Source of the DNA: Kutzneria sp. CA-103260
Lineage (GTDB): Bacteria > Actinomycetota > Actinomycetes > Mycobacteriales > Pseudonocardiaceae
Assembly (NCBI RefSeq): GCF_018263855.1
Contig: NZ_CP073318.1
Span: 5,332,001-5,396,000 of the forward strand
Direction of reading: 5' to 3'
DNA length: 64,000 bases
Shown: piece after piece, positions 8,182 to 17,539 of the stretch
Layout of the letters: each line of letters begins with the position of its first letter
Position numbering within the stretch: position 1 is the first letter of the stretch
Position numbers and translations under genes: made by a program
The notes under the pieces: model-generated
The model's input: the letters and a program-made list of their open reading frames with translations, nothing else
Database searches by the model: none
What the model was told of the DNA's origin: nothing

Positions 8182-10241
8182 GCGGTGGCCACCACCGAGA
8201 AGTTCTCCGCGTTGGGCGAGGCGTTCTCGCGGCGGCTGACCCAGTCCACCACCGCTTCCACGGCCTGCTCGACCGGCACGCCGTTGACCTGGCTGCCGTC
8301 GCGGAAGCGGAAGGACACCGCGCCGTTCTCCACGTCCTTCTGGCCGGCGACCAGCATGAACGGCACCTTCTGCAGGGTGTGGTTGCGGATCTTCTTCTGC
8401 ATCCGGTCGTCGGAGGCGTCCACCTCGACCCGCACGCCCTTGGCCCGCAGCGCCTTGGTGACCTGCAGCAGGTGCTCGACGTGCTCGTCGGCGATGGGGA
8501 TGCCGACCGCCTGCACCGGGGCCAGCCAGGCCGGGAACGCGCCGGCGTAGTGCTCGGTGAGCACGCCGAAGAAGCGCTCGATGGACCCGAACAGCGCCCG
8601 GTGGATCATCACCGGCCGCTGCCGGCTGCCGTCGTTGGCGGTGTACTCCAGCTCGAACCGCTCGGGCAGGTTGAAGTCCAGCTGGATGGTGGACATCTGC
8701 CAGGTGCGGCCCAGCGCGTCCCGGGCCTGCACGGAGATCTTGGGACCGTAGAAGGCGGCGCCGCCCGGGTCCGGCACCAGCTCCAGGCCGGAGTCCTCGG
8801 CCGCCTCGCGCAGCGCCTCGGTGGCCTTCTCCCACACCTCGTCGGAGCCGACGTACTTCTCGTCGTTGCGGGTGGACAGCTCCAGGTAGAAGTCGTCCAG
8901 GCCGTAGTCGCGCAGCAGGTTGAGCACGAAGCCCAGCAGCGACTTCAGCTCGTCCTGCACCTGCTCGGGGGTGCAGAAGATGTGCGCGTCGTCCTGCGTC
9001 ATGCCGCGCACGCGGGTCAGGCCGTGAATCACGCCGGACTTCTCGTAGCGGTACACGGTGCCGAACTCGAACATGCGCAGCGGCAGCTCGCGGTAGGACC
9101 GCCCGCGGGACCGGAAGATCAGGTCGTGGAACGGGCAGTTCATCGGCTTGAGGTAGTAGTCCTGGCCGGGCTTGCGGACCTTGCCGTCCTCGTCGTACTC
9201 GGCGTCCAGGTGCATGGCCGGGTACATGCCGTCGCGGTACCAGTCGAGGTGGCCGGAGGTCTCGAACAGCGCGCCCTTGGTGATGTGCGGCGAGTAGACG
9301 AACTCGTAGCCCTCTTCCTCGTGCCGGCGGCGCGAGTAGTCCTCCATGGCCCGGCGCACGATGCCGCCGCGCGGGTGGAAGACGGCCAGCCCGGAGCCGA
9401 TCTCGTCGGGGAAGCTGAACAGGTCCAGCTCGGTGCCCAGCCGGCGGTGGTCGCGGCGCTCGGCCTCGGCCAGCAGCTCCAGGTGCTTGTCCAGCGCCTC
9501 CTGCGACTCCCAGGCGGTGCCGTAGACCCGCTGCAGCTGCGGGTTCTTCTCGTTGCCGCGCCAGTAGGCGGCGGCCGAGCGGGTCAGCTTGAATGCCGGG
9601 ATGTGCTTGGTGGTGGGCACGTGCGGGCCGCGGCACAGGTCGCCCCACACCCGGTCGCCGCTGCGCGGGTCGAGGTTGTCGTAGATGGTCAGCTCGCCCG
9701 CGCCGACCTCCATGACCTCGGACGTGTCGACGTCCGACTTGATGTCGACCAGTTCCAGCTTGAACGGCTCGGCCTTGAGCTCGTCCTTGGCCGCGTCCAC
9801 GGACTCGACGACCCGGCGCGAGAACCGCTGGGAGCCCTTGATGATCTGCTTCATGCGCTTCTCGAGCGCGGCCAGGTCCTCCGGCGTGAACGGGCGGTCG
9901 ACCTGGAAGTCGTAGTAGAAGCCGTCCTTGATCGGCGGGCCGATGCCCAGCTTGGCCTCCGGGAACGCCTGCTGCACGGCCTGGGCCAGCACGTGCGCGG
10001 TGGAGTGCCGGATGACGCTGCGGCCGTCCTCGGTGTCGGCGGCGACCGCCTCCACCTCGACGTCGGCCTCCGGCGTCCAGGACAGGTCGCGCAGCTTGCC
10101 CTCGGCGTCCCGCACCACCACGATCGCGTCGGAGCCCTTGCCGGGCAGGCCGGCGTCGCGGACCGCGGTGCCCGCCGTCGTCCCGGCCGGCACCGTCACG
10201 CGCGGTGCTGATCCTGGGCCTGAGGGGCGCGGCTGCGACAC
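8178..10241 (-). CDS. thrS: Threonine-tRNA ligase
   Basis: This class II aminoacyl-tRNA synthetase of 687 residues charges tRNA-Thr. Domains in order are an N-terminal TGS domain, the editing domain with [11 protein letters not shown] (HxxxH zinc-like motif), the catalytic core with the [26 protein letters not shown] motif-2 region, and the C-terminal anticodon-binding domain. The GTG start (VSQPRPSG) is supported by GAAGGAG about 5 bases upstream and lies inside the 3' end of the PAP2 gene, a 46-base overlap. I saw no T-box leader. The thrS-HIT-pgsA order matches the mycobacterial locus apart from the MarR/YceI insertion. Confidence 0.96.
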   Translation of the reverse strand: MSQPRPSGPGSAPRVTVPAGTTAGTAVRDAGLPGKGSDAIVVVRDAEGKLRDLSWTPEADVEVEAVAADTEDGRSVIRHSTAHVLAQAVQQAFPEAKLGIGPPIKDGFYYDFQVDRPFTPEDLAALEKRMKQIIKGSQRFSRRVVESVDAAKDELKAEPFKLELVDIKSDVDTSEVMEVGAGELTIYDNLDPRSGDRVWGDLCRGPHVPTTKHIPAFKLTRSAAAYWRGNEKNPQLQRVYGTAWESQEALDKHLELLAEAERRDHRRLGTELDLFSFPDEIGSGLAVFHPRGGIVRRAMEDYSRRRHEEEGYEFVYSPHITKGALFETSGHLDWYRDGMYPAMHLDAEYDEDGKVRKPGQDYYLKPMNCPFHDLIFRSRGRSYRELPLRMFEFGTVYRYEKSGVIHGLTRVRGMTQDDAHIFCTPEQVQDELKSLLGFVLNLLRDYGLDDFYLELSTRNDEKYVGSDEVWEKATEALREAAEDSGLELVPDPGGAAFYGPKISVQARDALGRTWQMSTIQLDFNLPERFELEYTANDGSRQRPVMIHRALFGSIERFFGVLTEHYAGAFPAWLAPVQAVGIPIADEHVEHLLQVTKALRAKGVRVEVDASDDRMQKKIRNHTLQKVPFMLVAGQKDVENGAVSFRFRDGSQVNGVPVEQAVEAVVDWVSRRENASPNAENFSVVATA

Positions 10242-11005
10242 GATGACTCCTTCAACACGGGATAAGTCGGTATCCCATCGTATCCAGCGGCCACCTGGGC
10301 GTTTGCCGTAGCCCTCGGGTGGGCGCACAGCGGCAGGGCCACCGCCGCGACAGTGCCGGCGGCGATCGCCCCGGTGGCGACAATCACCAGGTCGGAGCTG
10401 GTGGTCGAGGCAAGTACCACATATCCGGCGAGCACGGCAGCGGCCGGTGCGCAGGCCGCCGTGAGGGCCGCCCACAGGGTCGGCCGGACGTCGGACAGGG
10501 CCGCCGCGAGGGCCCCGCACAACGCCAATGCCCCGATCGTGTCGCTGAGCCGGTGCCAGCCCAGCTCGGCGGTGGTGGCCGCGATGTAGGACGTCAGCAC
10601 GGCGCCCAGCACCAGCGCCGCCGGCCGGATGTCCCGTGGCAGCACCAGGATCGCCCCCAGCACGATCGCCGCACAGGCGGTGACGTGGCCGCCGGGGAAG
10701 CTGTTGCCGACCGAACCCGGCCGGTACAGCAGCGACTCCTTCAGCACCCACGCCACCGAGATCGCCGCCGCCATCAGCACCGCCGCCGCGGCCGTGCCCC
10801 GCCAGCGGCGCTGGAGCACGCCGGTGGCCAGGACCAGCACGATGCCGACGGCGATCAGGCCCGGGCTGATCGCGCCCAGCGTGCCGGTCATGTCCGGCGG
10901 CAGCAGCGTGGCATCCTCCAGCCGGCGGCCGGTCGGCGACAGCACAAACACCGCGTAGGCGAGCACGAACCCGACCACGCATCCCCCCACGGGCAGCAGC
11001 TTCAT
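10196..11005 (-). CDS. PAP2-superfamily membrane phosphatase
   Basis: This 269-residue protein has about seven membrane segments and the phosphatidic acid phosphatase type 2 motifs: SFPGGH (in [20 protein letters not shown]) and the third motif around [12 protein letters not shown]. Family members remove phosphate from lipid phosphates or polyprenyl pyrophosphates at the outer membrane face. The first motif (KxxxxxxRP) is represented by KESLLYRP. The C-terminal tail of about 40 residues is polar, and its last 15 codons overlap the start of thrS. It is the first gene of the thrS transcription unit and is divergent from the Pro/Gln-rich gene at 11155. Confidence 0.85.
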   Translation of the reverse strand: MKLLPVGGCVVGFVLAYAVFVLSPTGRRLEDATLLPPDMTGTLGAISPGLIAVGIVLVLATGVLQRRWRGTAAAAVLMAAAISVAWVLKESLLYRPGSVGNSFPGGHVTACAAIVLGAILVLPRDIRPAALVLGAVLTSYIAATTAELGWHRLSDTIGALALCGALAAALSDVRPTLWAALTAACAPAAAVLAGYVVLASTTSSDLVIVATGAIAAGTVAAVALPLCAHPRATANAQVAAGYDGIPTYPVLKESSCRSRAPQAQDQHRA

Positions 11006-11154
11006 GCGATCAACACTGCCGGTGCGCTGTGTGTGAACTGTGCGTGTCCTGTCATGGTTTCGCTACGAGTTCGACAGGTTCCACTCAGCGGCAGCACAGC
11101 CGGCTCTCGCACTCTGGTGTTCAGCAGCAACGCGCAACCCCAGGAGCAGGCCAG

Positions 11155-11670
11155 ATGTCCGAGCCGAACACCCCAGACGAGCAGCCGGCCGAGCAGCACC
11201 AGCAGCCGGTGGCCGGCCCCGACGCGCACCAGCAGCCGTCCGCCGCCGAGCCGCCGCAGCCCTCCCAGCCAGAACAGGCCCCGGCGCAGGAGGAGCCTCA
11301 GCCGGCGGCCTTCGCCGCCGACGCGCCGCCCGAGGCCCAGCCCGGTGTCCAGCAGCCGCAGGCGTCCTACGTTCCCCCGCCGCCCGGCGCGCCCCAGCCC
11401 CAGGTGATCTACGTCCAGCGGCCGCCCGGCAAGTTCGCCGCCTTCGCCCGCAACCGGGTCACCCAGGTGGTGGCCGCGCTGGTGGTCGGGCTGATCGTGG
11501 GCGGCGGCATCGGCGGCATCATCGGCGCGCACCACACCGGCGGGCCCGGCATGCACCGCACGTACTCCCAGTACGGCCCCCAGGGCGGCTTCGGCCGCGG
11601 CGGCGGCTTCGGGCCCGGCAGCCAGCAAGGCGGCCCCCAGCAGGGGACGCAGCAGGGAGAACAGGGCTAG
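11155..11670 (+). CDS. Pro/Gln-rich single-pass membrane protein
   Basis: This 171-residue protein has an N-terminal region of about 90 residues dominated by Pro, Gln, Ala and Glu. One membrane helix follows (VTQVVAALVVGLIVGGGIGGIIGA), then a short Gly/Gln-rich tail with FGRGGGFGPGSQQGG. It resembles the many low-complexity membrane proteins of actinobacteria; no enzymatic domain is present and I cannot assign a function. The topology is probably N-terminus inside, as Arg-containing KFAAFARNR precedes the helix. The ATG start has AGGAG 8 bases upstream. It stands 37 bases before the oxidoreductase gene. Confidence 0.7.
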   Translation: MSEPNTPDEQPAEQHQQPVAGPDAHQQPSAAEPPQPSQPEQAPAQEEPQPAAFAADAPPEAQPGVQQPQASYVPPPPGAPQPQVIYVQRPPGKFAAFARNRVTQVVAALVVGLIVGGGIGGIIGAHHTGGPGMHRTYSQYGPQGGFGRGGGFGPGSQQGGPQQGTQQGEQG

Positions 11671-11689
11671 TTACACCTGTTAACCAACC

Positions 11690-11709
11690 ATGCGGCATCA
11701 TCGCCGCAT
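11690..11709 (+). promoter_or_regulatory. Small hairpin over the oxidoreductase start
   Basis: ATGCGGC and GCCGCAT pair across the loop ATCATC, and the right arm runs into the start codon at 11708. A hairpin here would hide the translation start. No ribosome site is visible, so the mRNA may be leaderless or poorly translated. Confidence 0.35.
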
Positions 11710-12694
11710 GAGCAATACGACGACCGTCCGCATCGGGGTGCTCGGCGCGGCCCGCATCGCGCCGAACGCCCTGATCGCGCCGGCCCGGGACAACGCGGAG
11801 GCCGAGGTGGTCGCGGTGGCGGCCCGCGACCGCGACCGGGCCTCGGCGTACGCGCAGAAACACGGCATCGGCCGGGTGCACGGCAGCTACGAGGAACTGC
11901 TCGCCGACCCGGACATCGACGCCGTCTACAACCCGCTGCCCAACGCCCTGCACGCGCGGTGGACGCTCGCGGCGCTGGACGCCGGCAAGCACGTGCTGTG
12001 CGAGAAGCCGTTCACCAGCAACGCCGCCGAGGCGAAGACCGTGGCCGAAGCCGCCGAGAAGAGCGGCCTGGTGGTGATGGAGGCGTTCCACTACCGCTAC
12101 CACCCGCTGGCCCAGCGGGTCGCCGACATCCTGGCCAGCGGCGAGATCGGCACGCTGCGCCACGTGCAGGCGGCCCTGTGCTTCCCGCTGCCCAAGTTCT
12201 CCGACATCCGCTACAACCGCGACCTCGGCGGCGGAGCCATGATGGACGCCGGCTGCTACGCGTTGCACATGGTGCGGCTGCTCGGCGGTGGCGAGCCGGA
12301 TGTCGTGTCCGCGCACGCGAAACTGCACAAGCCGGACGTGGACCGGGCGATGAAGGCGGACCTGGTCTTCCCCCAGGGACACACGGGCGCACTGACCGCG
12401 TCCCTGTGGTCGAGGGACCTGCTCAAGATCACCGCCTCGGCGGTGGGCGACAAGGGCCGCGTCAACGTGTTCAACTTCGTGATGCCGCAGGGTTATCACC
12501 GGCTGACCGTGCGCACCGCCGACGGCAAGCGGGTGGAGCAGCTGTCGAAGCGCCCGTCCTACAGCTATCAGCTGGACGCCTTCTGCGGGGCCGTGCTCCG
12601 GGGCGAGCCGATCCTCACGCCGCCGTCCGACTCGATCCGCACCATGACGGTGATCGACGAGATCTACCGGAAGGCCGGCCTCACTCCCCGTTAG
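11708..12694 (+). CDS. Gfo/Idh/MocA-family NAD(P)-dependent oxidoreductase
   Basis: This 328-residue protein has an N-terminal Rossmann fold (VRIGVLGAARIAPNAL) and the family signature EKPFTSNAAEA, whose Lys takes part in catalysis. The second half is the alpha/beta dimerisation domain with GGGAMMDAGCYALHMVRLLGG. Family members oxidise or reduce sugars, inositols or related polyols with NAD(P). The substrate cannot be read here, and there are no sugar transporters or isomerases beside it. The start is taken as ATG GCA-free MSNTTT; an ATG six codons upstream is in frame but inside the hairpin. It is followed 76 bases later by a serine protease gene. Confidence 0.88.
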   Translation: MSNTTTVRIGVLGAARIAPNALIAPARDNAEAEVVAVAARDRDRASAYAQKHGIGRVHGSYEELLADPDIDAVYNPLPNALHARWTLAALDAGKHVLCEKPFTSNAAEAKTVAEAAEKSGLVVMEAFHYRYHPLAQRVADILASGEIGTLRHVQAALCFPLPKFSDIRYNRDLGGGAMMDAGCYALHMVRLLGGGEPDVVSAHAKLHKPDVDRAMKADLVFPQGHTGALTASLWSRDLLKITASAVGDKGRVNVFNFVMPQGYHRLTVRTADGKRVEQLSKRPSYSYQLDAFCGAVLRGEPILTPPSDSIRTMTVIDEIYRKAGLTPR

Positions 12695-12770
12695 ACAAAC
12701 CCAGGAACTTCTTGGGGTGCGCACGCCTTCGCCTCAGGTTCCTCATATGTGGCGAAGTCAGGCTGGTGCC

Positions 12771-13679
12771 ATGACCGAGACGCCCCGCACCCCTGAGCCC
12801 GCCGCCGTCTACACCGACAACACGCCGACGCCGCCGACCGGCTTCCCGAACCCGCTGTTCGTGCCGCAACCACCGCAGCCGCCCCGCAAGTCACGCAAGG
12901 GCGCCGCGGTCCTGATCGGGGCCGCGGTGCTGGCGGCGGTGGTCGGCGGCGGCACCGGCTACGGCATCTACACGGCCAACGCCCAGTCCACTGTGGTCAG
13001 CAGCCTTTCCAGCAGCACCACCGCAACCCCGGCCGCCAACAACACGTCCGGCTCGGTCAGCACGGTGGCCGCCAGCGGCCTGCCGGTGGTCGTGCAGATC
13101 TCCAACTCGCAGGGCCTGGGCTCGGGCGTGATCATCAGCTCCGACGGGCTGATCCTCACCAACAACCACGTGGTGGCCAGCGGCGGCTCCTTCACCGTCA
13201 CGTTCAACGACGGCAAGAAGGTCGCGGCGACCGTGGTCGGCACCGACCCCTCGACCGACCTCGCGGTGGTCAAGGCCCAGGGCGTCAGCGGGCTGAAGAC
13301 GGCCACCTTCGGCGACTCCTCGCAGGTCAAGGTGGGCGACCAGGTGGTGGCGATCGGCTCCCCCGAAGGACTTCAGGGCACCGTCACCACCGGCATCGTC
13401 AGCGCGCTGAACCGGACCGTCACCGCCTCGGACAACCAGGGCAACAGCCCGTACTCGCGCTCGGCCAACTCGGCCACCACCTACAAGGGCGCGATCCAGA
13501 CCGACGCGTCCATCAACCCCGGCAACTCCGGCGGCCCCCTGTTCAACCTGCAGGGCCAGGTCATCGGCATCAACTCGTCCATCTACTCCACCAGCGACGG
13601 CAGCATCGGCCTGGGCTTCGCCATCCCCAGCAACACGGCCAAGACCGTGGCCCAGAAGCTGGTGGCAAACGGCAATTAG
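12771..13679 (+). CDS. Membrane-anchored trypsin-like serine protease (HtrA/DegP type, no PDZ)
   Basis: This 302-residue protein has a Pro-rich cytoplasmic N-terminus (1-42), one membrane helix (about 43-65), a Ser/Thr-rich linker, and an extracytoplasmic S1C protease domain. The catalytic triad is intact: His133 in LTNNHVV, Asp163 in STDLAVV and Ser253 in NPGNSGGPL. The chain ends just after the protease core (AKTVAQKLVANGN), so the PDZ domain normal for HtrA/PepD proteins is absent. Such proteases act in envelope protein quality control. The ATG start places the membrane helix at the usual distance; a TTG/GTG extension upstream has no coding sense. The DUF885 gene follows closely. Confidence 0.9.
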   Translation: MTETPRTPEPAAVYTDNTPTPPTGFPNPLFVPQPPQPPRKSRKGAAVLIGAAVLAAVVGGGTGYGIYTANAQSTVVSSLSSSTTATPAANNTSGSVSTVAASGLPVVVQISNSQGLGSGVIISSDGLILTNNHVVASGGSFTVTFNDGKKVAATVVGTDPSTDLAVVKAQGVSGLKTATFGDSSQVKVGDQVVAIGSPEGLQGTVTTGIVSALNRTVTASDNQGNSPYSRSANSATTYKGAIQTDASINPGNSGGPLFNLQGQVIGINSSIYSTSDGSIGLGFAIPSNTAKTVAQKLVANGN

Positions 13680-13714
13680 CGACCTGCGTGCCGTGGACCA
13701 CCTATGCTCGGCCG

Positions 13715-15340
13715 GTGAACCCTGTCGACGAGCTGTCCGACCGGTACGTGGGCCGACTGGCCGCGACCGATCCCTGCCTGGCGGCCATGATGGGCATCGC
13801 CGGCCACGACGGCGCGCTGACCGACTACGGGCCGGACGGCTTCGCGGCCCGGCACGAGTTGGCCGAACGCACCCTCACCGAGCTGACCGCCGTCCCGCTC
13901 GGTTCGGATGCGCAGCGGCGGGCCGCGGCGGTGCTGCGGGATCGGCTGGAGATCGAACTGGCCCGGTTCGCCGCCGGCTACGTGGAAGCGGACCTCAACA
14001 CCATCGACAGTCCGCCGCAACGGTTGCGGCAGGCCATCGAGGTGCTGGACCAGGGCGAACGGACCGTCGAGGCGGACATGCGCTCGCGGCTGGCCGGGAT
14101 TCCCGAGGCGCTGGCCGGGCTGCGGGCGACCCTGGAGCGGGGCCGACAGCAGGGGCGCGTGTCGGCCGTGCGACAGGTCGTCAACTGCGCCCGGCAGAGC
14201 AAGGAGTTCGCCGACTACCTGGACACGCTGCCGGGCCACTTCCGGGCCGAGACCGAGCGGGCCGGGGCCGCGCTGCTGGAGTTCGCGGCGTACCTGACCG
14301 AAGGTTTGGCCCCGTACGCTCCGGCGCGGGACGCCGTCGGGTCTGAGCGGTACGCCTTGGAGGCACGCAACTTCCTCGGCAGCGAGATCGACCTTGTGGA
14401 GACGTACGACTGGGGCTGGCGGGAGCTGGCCCGGCTGGAATCGGAGATGCGGGCCGTCGGCGCGCACATCCGGCCCGGCGAGCCGCTGCCGGCCGTGCTG
14501 GCCGCCCTGGACGCCGACCCCGCGCACCGGGCGTCCGGTGTCGACCAGTTTCGCGGCTGGATCCAGGAGCTGGCCGACCGGGCCATCGCCGATCTCGACG
14601 GCGTGCACTTCGACATCCCGGAACCGTTGCGGCGCCTGGAATGCCGGGTGCCCGGCTCCAACACCGGCATCTACTACCTCGCGCCGGCCGAGGACCTCAG
14701 CCGGCCCGGCATCGTGTGGTACTCGGTCACCGAGGAGCAGCCGGCCACCTGGTCCGTGCCGTCGGTGATGTTCCACGAGGGCGCGCCGGGGCATCACCTC
14801 CAGCTCGGCCTCAACGTGCTGAACACCCGTACTCTCAACCGATTCCAGCGGCTCAGCGCCGAACTGCACGTCGGGCACAGCGAGGGATGGGGCCTCTACG
14901 CCGAGCGGCTGATGGACGAGCTCGGCTGCTACGAGCTTCCCGCGCACCGCATGGGCATGTTGGCCGGCGGCCAGCAGCTGCGCGCCGTCCGCGTCATCGT
15001 CGACATCGGCCTGCACCTCGAACTGTCCATCCCGCACGGCGTCGGCTTCCACGACGGCGAGCCGTGGACACCCGAACTGGCCGTGGAGTTCGTGCGCGAC
15101 CGCTCCGGCTCCATCGGCGGCGAGGAGTTCGCCCGCTTCCAGGTCGACCGCTACCTGGGCCTGCCCGGCCAGGCCATCGCCTACAAGGTAGGCGAACGCT
15201 CCTGGCTCGCCGCCCGCGCCGCCGCCCAGTCCCGCCAGGGCGCCCGCTTCGACCTGCGCACCTTCCACAAGACGGCGCTGGACCTCGGCCCGATGGGCCT
15301 GGACCTGCTCACGACGGAGCTGGCCCGGCTGCTGACCTGA
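13715..15340 (+). CDS. DUF885-family protein, putative zinc metallohydrolase
   Basis: This 541-residue DUF885 protein is soluble and probably cytoplasmic. It carries HEGAPGHH at residues 354-361, the HExxxxHH motif that suggests a metal-dependent peptidase-like active site, and the downstream helix HSEGWGLYAERLMDELG, which supplies the likely third ligand. No substrate has been established from sequence. I chose GTG at 13715 because a good -10 element (TATGCT at 13703-13708) lies a few bases upstream, suggesting a leaderless message; a GTG nine codons earlier (13688) is also possible. Its 3' end overlaps the convergent cyclase gene by 32 bases. Confidence 0.85.
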   Translation: MNPVDELSDRYVGRLAATDPCLAAMMGIAGHDGALTDYGPDGFAARHELAERTLTELTAVPLGSDAQRRAAAVLRDRLEIELARFAAGYVEADLNTIDSPPQRLRQAIEVLDQGERTVEADMRSRLAGIPEALAGLRATLERGRQQGRVSAVRQVVNCARQSKEFADYLDTLPGHFRAETERAGAALLEFAAYLTEGLAPYAPARDAVGSERYALEARNFLGSEIDLVETYDWGWRELARLESEMRAVGAHIRPGEPLPAVLAALDADPAHRASGVDQFRGWIQELADRAIADLDGVHFDIPEPLRRLECRVPGSNTGIYYLAPAEDLSRPGIVWYSVTEEQPATWSVPSVMFHEGAPGHHLQLGLNVLNTRTLNRFQRLSAELHVGHSEGWGLYAERLMDELGCYELPAHRMGMLAGGQQLRAVRVIVDIGLHLELSIPHGVGFHDGEPWTPELAVEFVRDRSGSIGGEEFARFQVDRYLGLPGQAIAYKVGERSWLAARAAAQSRQGARFDLRTFHKTALDLGPMGLDLLTTELARLLT

Positions 15341-16697
15341 CCTCGAAGAAGGGCTCAGGCAGGTCGGCGTCCGGGACTTCGAGGCACCACCGGTCGCCCA
15401 CGCGTTCCGCGACCGCGCGGTCCACCACGACCAGCGTGCGGTCGCGTGAGGCCAGATCGCAGATCTGCGCCGCCTTGTGCACGCTGGCGCCGACCACGAG
15501 GTTCTCCCGGTGCCGCACCGGCCCCATCCGGACCTCGCGGTACGGGCCGTACGAGATGCCCATCCGGCTGTGCACCCGGTCGACCTGCCAGCCTCGATCC
15601 CGCCACACCTTCTTGATCCGCGCGAAGTCCTCGGCGGCTCGCAGCGCCGTGGTGACCGCCGCGTCCACCGCCGTCGAGTTCCCGGAGACCGCCAGCTGGT
15701 CGTCGACAAACCGGAACATCGCGCCGTCGCCGAGATATCCGTCGATCGCGCCGCCCGCGTTGAGCACGAACTCGGTGACACCGGTCAGGTACTCGTCGAT
15801 GCAGGCCACCGCGCCCGGTTCGCCGAGCGCGTCGAACAGCGACGAGGAGTGGCTGAGGTCGCAGAACACGATGGCCGCCTGGTAGCGGCTCGGCGGCGAG
15901 TACAGCCCGATCTGGGAGAAATGGTCGGTGTCGCTGACGAATTCGCCGACCTTGACCGCCATCCTGGTCACCGCCGCGACCGCCGCCTGCTCGTCCCCCC
16001 TCTCGAAGCCGCCGTCCTTGTTCAGGAACTGCGCGACACCGACGGGGCCCTTGCCGCCGTAGTGCAGCGGCACGGTGAGCATGTTCTCCGTGACATGCTC
16101 GGCCCGCGAGTCCACCGCGGGCGAGAAGTGGGGATTCTCCTGGGGATCGCCAATCACCGGGCGGCCGTCCCGGAACACGAAGCCGGCGATCGACTGCGGT
16201 TTCACCTTCATCTTCTCCAGCCGCGGGGCGGCCGGGCCATGGGCGACGAGGAAGATGAAGGAGTTGGACTGCGGTTCGGGATCTTTGACGATCACCGAGG
16301 ACTCGGTGGCCCCCAGATCCTGCATCACGTTGCGAAGCTCGTTCTCGACCTCGTACCGGAGCAGGCCGCCGCTGGTCAGCAGCGACGCCTCGGACGACAT
16401 CTTGCTGCGCAGGTCCTCGAAAATCTCGTAGTAGAGCTCCCGTTTCTTGGCGTTCGCGACGGCCTCGGCCCGATCGGCGCGCTGCTGCGCGGCGGCCGCC
16501 AGCTGCTGGGCCGCCCGCACCTGTTCGTGCAGATCCGTCTTCAGCGCCGCGGTCTCCGCCTTGGCCTCGGCTTCCAGGGTGAGGACCTTGGCGTCGATGG
16601 TTTTCCTTCCCACCCACCAGATTGCGCCGACAACCATCACCAGGACCGCCACGCCCGCGCTGACCACCGGGGCCCACTGGAGAAACGTCACTCGCAC
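15309..16697 (-). CDS. Membrane GAF-class III nucleotidyl cyclase homologue, catalytic residues altered
   Basis: The 462-residue protein has an N-terminal membrane helix (about 8-30), a long coiled coil (33-90), a GAF-like sensor domain (about 105-250) and a class III cyclase homology domain (about 273-440). The first metal Asp is present in FCDLSHSS (D280) and the second in GYLGDGAM (D324). The base-recognising Lys of DKFIGDG is Gly320. In the transition-state motif, normally VNxAAR, the sequence is VHKAAQ, so Asn is His407 and Arg is Gln411. It may be inactive, a sensor scaffold, or make a different product. The GTG start lies 70 bases from the AraC gene stop. The 3' end overlaps the DUF885 gene tail to tail. 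Confidence 0.8.
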   Translation of the reverse strand: MRVTFLQWAPVVSAGVAVLVMVVGAIWWVGRKTIDAKVLTLEAEAKAETAALKTDLHEQVRAAQQLAAAAQQRADRAEAVANAKKRELYYEIFEDLRSKMSSEASLLTSGGLLRYEVENELRNVMQDLGATESSVIVKDPEPQSNSFIFLVAHGPAAPRLEKMKVKPQSIAGFVFRDGRPVIGDPQENPHFSPAVDSRAEHVTENMLTVPLHYGGKGPVGVAQFLNKDGGFERGDEQAAVAAVTRMAVKVGEFVSDTDHFSQIGLYSPPSRYQAAIVFCDLSHSSSLFDALGEPGAVACIDEYLTGVTEFVLNAGGAIDGYLGDGAMFRFVDDQLAVSGNSTAVDAAVTTALRAAEDFARIKKVWRDRGWQVDRVHSRMGISYGPYREVRMGPVRHRENLVVGASVHKAAQICDLASRDRTLVVVDRAVAERVGDRWCLEVPDADLPEPFFEVRSAAGPAPS

Positions 16698-16767
16698 GCT
16701 CCAACACGTTCCGGTGGTGCCGCCGACGCTGTGCGGGCACCTTACCGTGCCGCGCCGTCAACCGGGC

Positions 16768-17484
16768 TCAAATGAAATAGGTGCCCGGAGTCGTGCCGGT
16801 GACGCGGCGGAAGGCGGCGACGAAGGCGCTGGGGGTGGCGTAGCCGACGCGGCGGGCGGTGGTGGCGACGGGCATGCCGGCGGCCAGCAGGGGCAGGGCG
16901 GCCAGCAGGCGGATCTGGGTGCGCCAGGCGCCGAAGGTCATGCCGGTCTCGGCGACGAAGGCCCGGGCCAGGGTGCGGGAGGAGGCGCCGACGAGGCGGC
17001 CCCAGGCGGACAGGTCGCGGTCGTCGGCGGGGTCGTCGGTGAGGGCTCGGGCGATCACGGCCAGGCGATCGGAGACGGTGGGCACGTGGATGGTGGACAC
17101 CGGCACGGGCACCAGCAGGTCCCGCAGCACGGCCTCGGCGCGGCGGCGGGGAGCAGTGGGCAGGGTGAGGTCGGCGAGGTAGCGGATCATCTCGGCCAGC
17201 AGCGGCCCGACGGCGACGACGGTGGGCTCGCCCCAGCGCCGCCCGCCGAAGTACACGCTGTGCATGGACGACGTGCTGGCGGCCCCGGTGCGGTGCACGG
17301 TGCCGGCCGGGATCCACAGCGCCCGGCTGGGCGGCAGCACCCAGGTGGCGTCGCCGACCTGCACGGTCAGCATGCCCTCGGCGGCCCAAGCGAACTGGTG
17401 GTCGGGATGCACGTGCCAGTCGAACCACTCCCCCTTGGGCATGGTCACGCTGAGCACCATGATGGCGTGTCCGTCTGACGACAT
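16768..17484 (-). CDS. AraC-family regulator with cupin domain
   Basis: This 238-residue protein has an N-terminal cupin sensor domain (WHVHPDHQFAWAAEGMLTVQVG, IPAGTVHRT) and a C-terminal double helix-turn-helix DNA-binding domain. The latter carries RLVGASSRTLARAFVAETGMTFGAWRTQIRL and the closing ARRVGYATPSAFVAAFRRVTGTTPGTYF typical of AraC/XylS proteins. The cupin half probably binds a small ligand. The ATG start has AGGTG just upstream. It is divergent from the methyltransferase gene with a 55-base gap, so control of that gene and of itself is likely. It does not appear co-transcribed with the cyclase gene, which runs on beyond it on the same strand. Confidence 0.88.
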   Translation of the reverse strand: MSSDGHAIMVLSVTMPKGEWFDWHVHPDHQFAWAAEGMLTVQVGDATWVLPPSRALWIPAGTVHRTGAASTSSMHSVYFGGRRWGEPTVVAVGPLLAEMIRYLADLTLPTAPRRRAEAVLRDLLVPVPVSTIHVPTVSDRLAVIARALTDDPADDRDLSAWGRLVGASSRTLARAFVAETGMTFGAWRTQIRLLAALPLLAAGMPVATTARRVGYATPSAFVAAFRRVTGTTPGTYFI

Positions 17485-17539
17485 CACCTGTCCTTCTACT
17501 CGGTAGCGGACACCTCCGGCCCACCCTACCGTCGAAGCC

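Noticed and set aside
13676-15781. Long minus-strand frame across the DUF885 gene
   Set aside because: The opposite strand holds the HEGAPGHH enzyme with full family similarity; the antisense product is low-complexity.
15309-16697. Pycsar-type antiphage cyclase
   Set aside because: The membrane and GAF architecture differs, and no effector gene lies beside it.
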